A stretch of DNA of 64,000 nucleotides from positions 50,006,296 through 50,070,295 of the forward strand of contig OY720346.1 in the NCBI GenBank assembly GCA_963082975.1, read 5' to 3'. Both the position numbers and the translations under genes were made by a program. Positions within the stretch are counted from its first letter, which is position 1; each line of letters begins with the position of its first letter. The notes below the pieces were generated by a model that worked only from the letters and a program-made list of their open reading frames with translations, searched no databases and was not told where the DNA came from. Positions 19,522-30,350 of the stretch are shown one piece after another. This DNA is from Labia minor (taxonomy: Eukaryota > Arthropoda > Insecta > Dermaptera > Spongiphoridae).

Positions 19522-20450
19522 ATGGATTTGAATAAAACTATCATTCCATCGATTCCAGTGAATTCTAATGGCAATAATAGTAATTATTTACAAAACGGCA
19601 AGCTTCATGAATTTGAAATTCTTATGCAATTTTTGCGGGTCGCTTCTAGTTTACGAGATAGGGTAAAGCATACAGTCGTTGGCCTCCTTAATCATCTCCT
19701 AGCAGTCTTTAATTATCTGGGTAAATTTCGGAACAATCTGTGCCAAATTAGGTTTGCAGAACATAGCTACTATGAGCATTTTCTCATGTCATTTTCAATA
19801 AGCACTTTAAAAAAAATCCTAAACAATACAGTTATTGGCCTAGGTCAGGGAAGGCGAACCTATGACCCGTGGGTCAGACACTGACCCACCCAATCTTTTT
19901 AACTGACCCACCAAACTTTTGAAAATTTACGATTTTTTCCAATTTTTTTCAATATGGTTCTAAAAATGATTTTGCGATGCCGCTCTGAAAACATTTCCAT
20001 ATGTTTACTATAAATACTTAGTGACCCACGAGCTAGATCTAAAAAAAAATAATGATCAAAATACAACCCACTTCTCAAAAAGGTTCGCCATCACTGGCCT
20101 AGGTATTCTATAGTGATTATACAACCATACAACAAACGATTACATAACCATAGTTAATAGCGCAATTTTTAAAATAAAAATCTCTTATTATTTGTGTTTT
20201 ACTGATAGGGGGCCAATGACTGCCTCGGGGCCAAAGACTGTATACTTTATCTTAAAAAGGATTAAAGTTTACATATAAATCCATTGATATTCTATTTAGT
20301 TACCATGTTTTATTAATTTGAAGACTCCACTAATTTTCGGGGTTTTTTTTTCAGTTAGATATAGAAAAATTAAATAAATAATTTCCCTATATCCAAACCG
20401 AACCGAAAATTAAGAATAAGTGAATAATATTAAAGAATTAATCAATAAAA
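19522..20450 (+). repeat. Dispersed repeat X, copy 1
   Basis: Parts of this stretch recur inverted at 33862-34427: ACAAAACGGCAAGCTTCA with its neighbours, AAGTTTACATATAAATCC, and the imperfect palindrome around 20345-20420 (TTTTCAGTTAGATATAG facing CTATATCCAAACCGAAC). A 120-codon frame at 19522-19884 runs through it, but its end is made by the inserted hAT-like element at 19846, so the frame is not a gene as it stands. Repeat type unknown. Confidence 0.55.
19846..20096. mobile_element. hAT-like MITE (251 bp) with exact 8-bp duplication
   Basis: Ends are CAGGGAAGGCGAACCT and the complement of CAGTGATGGCGAACCT. The 8-bp direct repeat GCCTAGGT flanks it at 19838-19845 and 20097-20104, as expected for hAT transposition. 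It contains GACCCACC-type repeats inside each end and no coding sequence. It is nested in repeat X. Confidence 0.95.
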
Positions 20451-20714
20451 CATCACTCAATGATATCATATTTCGAGGTTCATAATAAGCTACAGTATCG
20501 AACAGATTAATTGAAACAAAAACATTTTTTTGCACTTTTGCACTTTGTCGCCATTGTTAAAAATAAAAGAAAGCAAGGCGTATCTCTATAGAATCTTAAG
20601 TAATCTCCTGTATATTTCATTGAAATTACTTCACTGATTAATCAGCCCAATGAATGAGTAATGAAATCAATTAAGTTCAATAGCGAGTTTGTAAAGGAGA
20701 ATAGTATTTTGTAA

Positions 20715-20885
20715 GGCTATTTGAGATCTCTCATCCCAAGAGAAGATGGATTATATACCACTGGGATCGATCCATTTCCTTTGATTACGAATGCAGAATG
20801 TTATGTTCACCTTTCCCATACGTCTGTCACGTTTTGGTTGGCCGCATTGCAGACTTTAGATCCATCAAAAGGACATTCAGGATGA
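20715..20885 (+). other. Unassigned GC-richer open stretch (56 codons)
   Basis: The frame starting GYLRSLIPREDGLYTTG and continuing through LAALQTLDPSKGHSG to TGA at 20883 has balanced composition unlike the surrounding DNA and no ATG. It may be a remnant of an unknown element or a host exon. I recognise no family and no good acceptor site. Confidence 0.25.
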
Positions 20886-21006
20886 TGATGGCTTATCGTT
20901 TCAATAAATAAATTATCTAATTTATATTCTAAGTTATCTCCAACACCCTCCCTAAATCGAGAGATTTCATTGATATACTAAATTCTAGATTTATATTAAA
21001 TAAAAA

Positions 21007-21268
21007 AAAAAAACCTCTGACTTTTGTACGTCCACGTCAAGTCGGTTATATCAATGAGGTGTCCTATGATCAGTAGAACGGGTCCTATCAACATTTACCT
21101 TGATTTTCTTGATCGGAGGCGCTACTTTTTATCAACTAGCTTCCCAATGTTGATCCCGAAGGCTGGGTTGACTCCGTCCCATAGACCCCAGCAAGAGAAA
21201 GTCCCTTGCTAGGCCCGGGATCACGAGAATATGAGACAGCGACGCTACCTTCCACCCTATGGCGCCTC
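21007..21268 (-). mobile_element. tRNA-derived SINE, copy 2
   Basis: Reverse-strand copy of the SINE at 3134-3425. It is flanked by the 12-bp direct repeat ATTAAATAAAAA at 20995-21006 and 21269-21280. The T run at its 3' end appears as A's after 21006. It is shortened in the tRNA-like head: the B-box area near 21215-21225 is damaged, so it is probably transcriptionally dead. Confidence 0.9.
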
Positions 21269-21280
21269 ATTAAATAAAAA

Positions 21281-24143
21281 CAATACATATTTATTATTCA
21301 AATTGGATTGGTATTGGATTTATCGATCAAAATATTTTGTTTAATAGATAATGATTAAAATATTTTTTATATTTTTTGTTTTTAATTTTATATTTAATAT
21401 AAAGTCATTTTAAAACTCAAAATCTAGATGGGATGGGGTAAGTTTTACAAATATTGAAATAACCTAGTGTACCAATTTATATTGTACACAAATTATATTG
21501 TAGTAACTAATTAATCTTTAGAAATACTAATTAATCTTAAAGAGCCGAGCTAATTACTGAGTGTTATTAAAACTAAGAGGAGAGACATAGTAGTGTAAAG
21601 AGGGGCGTGACATTTTTAAAAGAAATTTAATAAATTTACTCATAAAACAAAATAAATTATTTTTTTTTATAAATAATAATAATTGATATTAACAACTGAT
21701 ATTTTCTCATTAATTACTTCCAACATATATAAATAATAATAATTAAATATGCTACAAATTAACTCCTGAATGTGATTTATGTCAGAATTATAATTTAGTA
21801 CACGAGAGGGAAGGCGCTATAATTATATATGCACATATATTTTTAAGAAAGGCTTAATAATTTAAAGTATATAAATTTCTAATCTAAAAAAAAGATGAAA
21901 AATAATTTTCAATTCAAAGTCATTAACTTAGAAAAAATATTTTTATTAACAAATTATATATAAATAAGAAAATTAGAAATTAAATAAATCATTCCTAATC
22001 TCGAAAGGCAAATATTTTATAAAAGCTTTCTTCAAATGAAAATAAATAAACAGATGTATAATTACTTCGTTTATAATATTATAATTTCTTCGATTAAAAT
22101 TTTCATAGAGCAAGATGATATTTTAGTGATATTAATTTGAGGTCGAGGAATCGAACCTTATGAATTTAATTTAACTTATATATATATATATATATATATT
22201 GGCTCTTTAGTGGTTTGGTGGTTAGCACGACAGTCTACCACACTGATTCTCGCCTACGGAAATTCAATAATTAATCATTTTTCTTTAAAGCTCTGCGTGA
22301 TCTTCCGGATCTATCCGCAAATAATAATATATTATATATATATATATTATATGGTGACACAATAAAACTTGAATCTTCTTTTTGGAGGAGTATTTGGCCA
22401 AACAGGGTACCTTTGAATAATAGAGCTTTTTTATAAGAATAGTATACAATAACTTTGACAAGTTTCAAGTTCAAATTTGATAAAAAAAATTAGATAAAAT
22501 CTTTTGTGGTTCAATATTTAAGAGACAAGCTAAAAGTCATCTAAGTTCATCTAAGGTATGAGACAATATTGACAATCAAGATGTAGTCAGTATAAGTAAC
22601 TCCACAAGTGTCTACTTGAATGAGATTAACAGCTTTACTCACATCGCCACGTAGATTACAAAGAATTTTATACCTGGATCATCTAAATACCTAAAATCTA
22701 AATGAATAAAGAATTAATAGATTATAAATTCAAATTAAAATGCTTAATCAATTTTCAATATTTTTTTTCAGACGAAGTTATTTGTATAGTTAACCGTCAA
22801 ATAATCCTAGAATAATATTAGTTGGACAGTAATCACTTGCATAGGGATTATTGGTTCTTTCTTATTTAAAAATTCGCTCACGTTTGAAAGAATTCCGCAA
22901 TAGAAAGAGTCAATATTTAGAAGATTATTTTTTTTTTCAAAAATAAGCTGCATTTATGAACTAATAAGTTTGTATTATTTTTTTTTTTGGATAGCGAAAG
23001 TTTTAATCAAAATTAAAATAATAAAATTCATATTTTATTATTATAGATCAATGAAGGAAAATCGATAGGAATTTAAAAATTTGTAAATATGAATAATGAC
23101 AATTTCTTTTTTGTTTTAAAAGACTGCTTTTCATAGATAATTAAAAGATTTTCCAGACATTTAAATTAATTTGGATATGCATGATTTTTGATAAGAGAAA
23201 AAAAAAATAAATGATTGATGATGACCATTTATTTTAAAGACGTTGAAATAAATTGAATTCTTCCTTTCCTGATAATAGAGAAATTAATGATTTTAATAAA
23301 ACCCGAAAGGTGGTATGAAAAAAAATTTGATATTTATTACTTACAAAAATAAAACTGAAATAATCACTTATATTTTTGATTAAATTATTAAATTTAATTT
23401 TAAAAAAATAATATAAATCTAAAAAATTTTTTTTTAAAATAACGTTATTTCATGGACTAAAAAGAATAAAATAATTTTCTATCCGGACATAAATAAAAAA
23501 AATAATCTTTTCTTTATGTAATTTGAGGGGAAAGCTACCCCTACTTCATTGGCGCTAGACCTGATTAATTAGAATTTATCATTAATTTTAATGCCATAAA
23601 ATATTTTTAATTACTTTCAAAATGAAAATCTATCCTGAAATCAATATTTATGTTTTAGAATCCGTTGAAAAAAAATTAATTAATATAAAAGGAGTTAGTT
23701 ACTTGCAAATAGAATAAAACAAAAAAATGATTATAATAATATTAAGTAAATGTTATTATTGAAGTAATGTTTTTAAAATATATTTATTACAATTATTATA
23801 TTAATTAAAAATTTCTCTTTTAATCTTGTAAATTATTTTGAATTATTTTCAAATGAAAACCAAATCAATATTTATCTATTAGATCGCGTGAATGAAAATT
23901 GAAATATTAAAATCAATTAATCGCTAATCGCATTATAATTAATTAATTTAATTCAATGATATTTCTTCCATACCTTTTAGGGATCCATTGAAATATCAAT
24001 AAATATTTTCAAAAGTCTATCTCAATTTAAAGTTGATGAAATATTGATTTCAATTTGTCATAAGAACGAACAGGCAGACAGATATGAAGTTGATAAAAAC
24101 GTTATAATAATATAAAATAAAATTATAATTATTCAACTACTAA
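21281..24143. other. Long AT-rich stretch without recognised genes
   Basis: Mostly A/T sequence. A TA run at 22180-22200 is followed at 22200-22265 by GGTTTGGTGGTTAGCACG, which resembles a tRNA A-box region, but no B box or cloverleaf follows. The rest has only short chance frames and runs of A or T. No terminal repeats found. Confidence 0.55.
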
Positions 24144-25867
24144 TCTTATCTTATTATGCTAGCTAAAATTGTATCTATATATCTATATATGTATCTATAA
24201 CCATTGGTTCTCAAAAACCGCTCTAACGATTTTTTTCAAATTCACACTAGATATAGTATTTATAAAGAAAAATTGAGTTTTATTGATCACATCTCTTGAA
24301 ACTTACAGCTTCATTATTAATTTCTTAATTGAAAATTATATATGGGTGTGACGTCATCAATTTTACTTCAATTAATATTTTTTTTATATTTAAAATATTT
24401 TAAAATAAAATAAATTTCGAAATAAAATTAAAAATATTTATTTTTAATAATATATATATATATATATATTTATTAATCTTAATTAATTAATTATTAACAA
24501 AATAAAATACGGTTAGTTGATTCCCGCTTTTTTTTAAATGAATTGTATTAACATTTTTTTATATATTTAAAATATTTTAAAATTCATTATTTAATTTTGA
24601 AATAAAATTAAAAATATTTATTTTTAATAAAATATATATATATATTTATTAATCACTCTCAAAAAAAACAAAAACAAAAACAAAAAAACATATAATTCTT
24701 GCAAAGAGAGTAAAAATGTCATGTTAATTAACTAAATATATATCAGTCTAATGGGTAAAGGCACTGTTTTGAATAGTCAACTTAGCAGGATCGAAACCGG
24801 CGGAAAAAATTTTTTTTTTTTTTTTATCTATTATTTTATATTTATTTATTCATTGTTCTTTGATTAAATTTAATTTCTTTTATTTTATTTTATTAATTAA
24901 AATGATGCAACATTTAATAATTGTAATATTGTAATAAATTTTATTTTTTTTATTTTATTAATTACTTATTAGTCATTAACTAATAATTTAATATTAATTC
25001 AAAATTTTATAAATTTTTATTATTTAATTTTGCTTTTGTTTATATATATATTTTAATTAACTTATCTTATCTTTTAATTTATATATGGACAAATGACACT
25101 CATATTGAAATTTGACTCCCGCCTTTTTTTAAAAGATATTTTTTTTATATTTAAAATATTTTAAAATTTTTTATTTAATTTCGAAATAAAATTAAAAATA
25201 TATATTTTAATAATATTTTATAATTATAAATTACGATATATATTTATCATTCTTCCAATAAAAAAAAAATATTCATGCACTTAGAAACATATCTAATAAT
25301 ACATATTTATGTATTATTGAGGACCCCAAGTTCCATGCAATGATGCAACATTTAATAATTGTAATAAATAATTAAAGAATTGTATATCAGCTCGGTGTCC
25401 CAAGTATTAATATTACCAGCCAAACCCAATATAATAATGAATTATTTTTTTTTAACTTAATTACCTAGCCGAGGCTCGGGGTCCCGGTGTGATCTTAATA
25501 TATTGTCAGAATTAGATAAATAATGTAGAGAAAAATTATTTAAAAATAGATATTTATTTAAATGAAATAAAATTATTTAATTTACAGAATGAAAATGTCT
25601 ATACGATATTACTTGGATTAATCTTATTATGCTAGCTAAAATTGTTTGTTTGTATTATTGAGGACCCCAGTTCAATTCATTTTAATCAGATTGATGCAAT
25701 GATGCAACATTTAATAATTGTAATAAATAATTAATTGTAGATTAATATTTTTTAAAGGGTCGAGCGACAGCTCGGTATCCCAGGTATTAATATTACCAGC
25801 CAAACCCAATAATAATGAATCATTTTTTTTAACTTAAGTACCGAGCCGAGGCTCGGGGTCCCGGTAC
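24144..25867 (+). mobile_element. Helitron-like family B, composite copy B4 (1724 bp)
   Basis: TCTTATCTTATTATGCTAGC after A24143 and GGGGTCCCGGTAC before T25868. As in B2, an internal 3' signal at 25460-25487 (GGTCCCGGTG) is followed by GATCTTAATATATTG and by a second truncated start AATCTTATTATGCTAGC near 25620. B2 and B4 thus share the same two-unit layout, B4 lacking about 1.1 kb present in B2. A tRNA-like segment with GGATCGAAACC lies at 24748-24810. No transposase genes. Confidence 0.85.
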
Positions 25868-26745
25868 TATATATTATATCGATTGAAAAGTTATTTAGAG
25901 GCTACCACATATAAACGACTATAAATATGCAAAGATATAAATTTAAGAAAAAAAAATATTTAAAAAAGAAATATAATGCAATTAAAAAAAATTGAAAAAA
26001 AATGAATAATTCAAAAGATTTTAATTTATGTAACCATTAAAAATTTATTATTCAAATTTCACACTTTTAAAGTTATTACTGTAATTTATTTTATGAGATT
26101 AGATGAAACGGAAATAGTATTTCGGAAAAGTTTGATAAGCTTGTAAGTTCATCACATAATTTTCACTTAATCATCGAAGATTTTTAGACGGTGGGGAAAA
26201 AAACATGCATGAAAATTAATATTCTTTCATTTTTTATTATCAAAATATCTATTAAAATAAGTTATTATATTTTTTATACTTTAATTAATTTTTTTCAATT
26301 TGACTAGAAACTTATTAAAAAGAGTAGTTCTCACTATAGAATTATTTCAATTAAATAGATAGAACACTAATTAAATAACTAGCCATTAATTCATATTATT
26401 TGCCACTAAATTAAATTATCCAATAAAATAATATTATATCATTTTCAAGAAGGCAAACACTTATCTTTTTCTTTCTTAATTTAATTTATTTGAAATTCAG
26501 TGAATTACTAAAATTACTTACAAGACAATAGACCAAAATTATTCCTTTTAATATTATCATAGTTAATGATTGATTGTTCAAAAGCTTTTATTTAATAAAT
26601 TAATTAAATATGTTAAATATTTTAATTTATTATATGTATTTAATTTAGCAATTATTCAATATATTTATTACATATTTTTATGATCATTTAAAATAATAAT
26701 TTGACATTTAATGATTATAGATATTAAAGTTGACTAACTATAATT
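25868..26745. other. AT-rich stretch without recognised genes
   Basis: A/T-rich, including an A-rich segment at 25940-26010. Nothing recognised. Confidence 0.6.
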
Positions 26746-27317
26746 TTTATAATCTCGCCAGAGATAGTATTGCGATCACGACGATGTCGGGCTTTTGATG
26801 TTTTTATACGTTTTGAAGGTTCCTGAGTCATTTTCACTAAGGTTGAGAAACATGTCTGTCTGTGTGTGGGTGTGTATGTATGTATACAAGATTAAGCAAA
26901 AACGTTTTGAGCTAGAATAATGTAATTTGGTATACGGGCATTATTCAAAATTCGTAGTTTTCTATCAACTTTTGAGAAATGTAGCTCTTTCGGAAGAAGG
27001 TTTCATTTTTTTTCCTCTAAACTGACCGAAAAAATAAAGATATATGTTTGATAGTTTTTCACATGATTAAAAATTGTATAAAACTACTATATATAGAATT
27101 TCAGCTTGAGTGAATCGATGAAAGAACCGGAATTAATTTTTAAATTTTTTGACTCGTAGACTGCCAATCACGCGCCAGTACGTAACGTGTAATCAACTCG
27201 CGCTGGTTTAATATATATTTATTAATTTTAATTTATAATTAATTAAATTTAATTTAAATATAATATGTTATTTAATTCAATTCAAATAGCGAGATAGTCG
27301 AGTGGAGACACTGCAGA
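26746..27317 (+). mobile_element. Helentron-associated-like element (HINE), copy a4
   Basis: Starts near TATAATCTCGCCAGAGATAG and ends GCGAGATAGTCGAGTGG plus a hairpin ending CTGCAG. It has the TG/TA-rich microsatellite near 26860-26885. The CACGTG block is diverged here (CACGCGCCAGTACGTAACG), so this is an older copy than a2 or a6. Confidence 0.7.
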
Positions 27318-27438
27318 TTTTTTTTAATTTAAATCTTTACTTTTTTCTAAAAAATAATAAAATTCGACAAAATACTTATTAAAGAGATTTTGTTAAAATA
27401 ATATATATTTAGATTGAACACTCTTTAAATATATAATA

Positions 27439-29479
27439 CTAGCTGCTCAGAGCTCCTTCGTCGCTCTTCACATCTAGACGGGGGCTCCGCCCCCTGTACC
27501 CCCGAGTGGTACATAGTATTTGGTTGAAAGTAGTAAAAGGTTTTCATCCATTTTGTTTCAAACAATGTATAACATAAAACATTCATTTCTTATTGTGTGA
27601 TTATTTAAAATATATTTTAATTTATTTAGTAAATTAATTATATATATTATTATTGAATATGTTATATCTATCTACTCGAAAGTTCTTGGCAGCTACAACC
27701 ACATTTCTCCAAGTGTCCCCGGTGTCCTCATCTTTCTTTGGCCAATAAATGCTGGAAAGAATAATCTGAATCTACTCTCATCTCCCAGGGTCATAGACCA
27801 TGCGTGGCTCAACGGTACTCGAAAGTTCTTGGCAGCTACAACCACATTTCTCCAAGTGTCCTTATCCTGAGCCTCTGTTCCATCTCTCGTACGTCATTCC
27901 CTGATGTACTCATCTTTCTTTGGCCCATAAATGCTGGGGAGAATCCTATTCTCTGAATCCACTCTCATCTCCAAAGATCATAGACCATGTCTAACACTCA
28001 TATAATACAACAGACAAAATAATTGTTTTATATATTTTAATTTTCATTCCCTTTTATAATAATTTTGATGAGATAAGCCTCTTTACTGCATGATAACAGG
28101 CGTTTTCCGATTGCAACTTCGATTTCAATTCTTCTCAAATATTATTATCCTTCGTGATTACATTCAATTTTTCTACATATTCAAATTCTACATTTTGTAT
28201 GTTAATACTGCTCCTGTTTGTTTCTAAATATATTTATTTATCATTATTAATTTCAAACCTCATCTCTTTTCCTACCTCGATTAATTTTTCCTCGCTATCT
28301 GTAATTGCAATTGCCGAATCTCCTATTATATTTAAGTCGTCTGGGTCACCTAATATTTTACAATTGATTTCCACATCTTACTCTTTCTTTACTACCTTCA
28401 AGATAAATTTTAAGATCAAAATTTGAAAAAGTTTATCCGGATCTATTGAGTCATGCGTAGGTTTTACTAAAGTCTACAAATAATTAGTGAACAGAAATAT
28501 TGAATTCGCGGTTTTTTTAATATCTGTCATAATGAAAATATCTTAATTAATGTTGATCGATTTGGCATGAACCCGCAATGATATCGTCTAATATTTCCTC
28601 CGCCTATAGTTTATAAGTATTGTATATGTTATAATAGAGTATAATATTTCTTGATCATTTCATTTCGATATTTTAATTTCATTGTTTGATTTTTATTGAA
28701 TATTTTTAATTATAATAAAATTAGAGAAAATGCAAAGTTAGAGACTTGAGACAATTTATAAAAATTAATTTATAAAAATTAACGGTATAAAAGTATTGAT
28801 AAAACTAAAGATAAATTAACAATATATACATTCATTAATAGTATTAATTTAAATTAATGGATTTATTTGATTTTTTATTATTAAGTTCATTTATTAATTT
28901 TTTTAGATCATAGTTAATTCCCTCCCTTAAAATAAAAGAAGTACCTATTCAAATATGGAAAGAATAAATACAAAATAATTTAAGTTAAATATGATTTAAA
29001 TATTTTATTATATTAATTAAAATGAGAACTTTTAGAATAAATTATTTAATTGAAATGATATTTGAATATTAGAATTTAAAATAAAAAGTTAAAATTTATA
29101 ATAATTCTTTGATTGCTAGTTATATACATTGTGTAAAATGAGTCCGCCAGTCAGTGGGCCACGCCTGGCTCTTGAATGAACAACACGGAGAACTATATAT
29201 AAACTTTAAATCTCTCTCTCTCCCGCTCACACACACTCTCACCTCTCTCCTCATCCCCTCCACCTCTCATTTCTTAGTTATTTCAATTTCCACAAATTGT
29301 CTAATTTTTAAAATATTCACTAATTTACTTTCTATTTTTATTCTTTAATCCTTAAATAATATATTTTCTATTTTATGTTAAAATGTAAATAACTTACATT
29401 TTAACATATTAAACTATGACAGCAAAAAAGTAAACGAATTACATACATACATACAAACAGTCTCCTTTATATATATAGA
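27439..29479 (-). mobile_element. Canonical non-autonomous Helitron, copy H2 (2041 bp)
   Basis: Minus-strand copy with TC at 29479 and CTAG at 27442-27439, flanked by A and T on its own strand. It has exactly the same length as H1, and only a handful of base differences were noticed when reading the two side by side. It carries the same captured reverse-transcriptase fragment (about 27675-28380, minus strand) and the same GGGGGC/GCCCCC hairpin near its 3' end. Identity this high implies recent movement or conversion. Confidence 0.97.
27675..28380 (-). pseudogene. Captured non-LTR reverse-transcriptase fragment in Helitron H2
   Basis: Same fragment as in H1: a DDLNIIGDS block near the 5' side and a thumb-region TWSM-type motif downstream, with the same stops. 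The T-for-A difference in ISTSYSF against ISASYSF, read from the antisense frame, is one of the few differences. It is not functional. Confidence 0.78.
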
Positions 29480-30283
29480 TATTTGAAATAATAATAAAAC
29501 AATAATAATAATAATAATACCATTTAAAATACTATCAATGTATATATTTATGAAAATGATTATCAACGATTAAATTAATCCTTTATTCTGTATTGAAATT
29601 TAATAATATATACAAAATTATATATTAACTTTTATCCAATAAATCATATCATCTCATTTCTAATAAAACATAAATAACAAAGAATAAAGGGATTAACTCT
29701 GTAAATTTGTATATTAAAAAAAATAACTTATTTATGGAGATCGATTTGAACTTTTTACTTACTATTTGTTCAATAATAAATAAATAAATAAAAGAATAAT
29801 TTCAAATTCTCTTTTAAAAAAAACATTGAAACAAATAAAAAATAATATTTAAAGTTTATATGAAAAAAGTTATTAAAAAAATACAAATAGAAATATTAAT
29901 AATAAATGGGATTTTATTCTATACATGATTAGGGATAGCATAATAGAAAAAATAAATAAATACTACTAAAACTTTTTGTTTTTACCTTTTGTGAGATCTT
30001 TGAGATCAATATCTCCAAGGACACTTCAAACCATTGAACCTTTTTAACTATTCAGTTTGAAAATTTCTCTTTTAATGTTTTTTTTTTTGACTATATTTTT
30101 GTTGTTTTAAATAAGAATTTGAATTCTAAAATTGTATTTATTCAACGATTAATGGTCTTTAGAACCTCAAACGTATTAAAATTCTTCTAATGTTCTAAAT
30201 TTGATGATTTATTATAAAATTGTATAAAATTTATTGAGGAACTGTTTCCAAATTTTAATAATATATATCATTTTTATTATTTT
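29480..30283. other. AT-rich stretch without recognised genes
   Basis: A/T-rich with an AAT repeat at 29500-29520 and an A-rich tract around 29815-29890. Nothing recognised. Confidence 0.6.
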
Positions 30284-30350
30284 ATTTACTTTTTCTTCTT
30301 CTTCTTCCTCTTCTGTATAGGTGCAAGCACCTGTTCCACCAATATCTGTC

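Noticed and set aside
19522..19884. 120-codon frame as a gene
   Set aside because: Its last part is encoded by the end of an inserted hAT-like MITE (from 19846), and the upstream part belongs to a dispersed repeat.
22200..22270. Possible tRNA gene after the TA run
   Set aside because: An A-box-like GGTTTGGTGGTTAGCACG is present, but no B box, no acceptor-stem pairing and no cloverleaf could be drawn.
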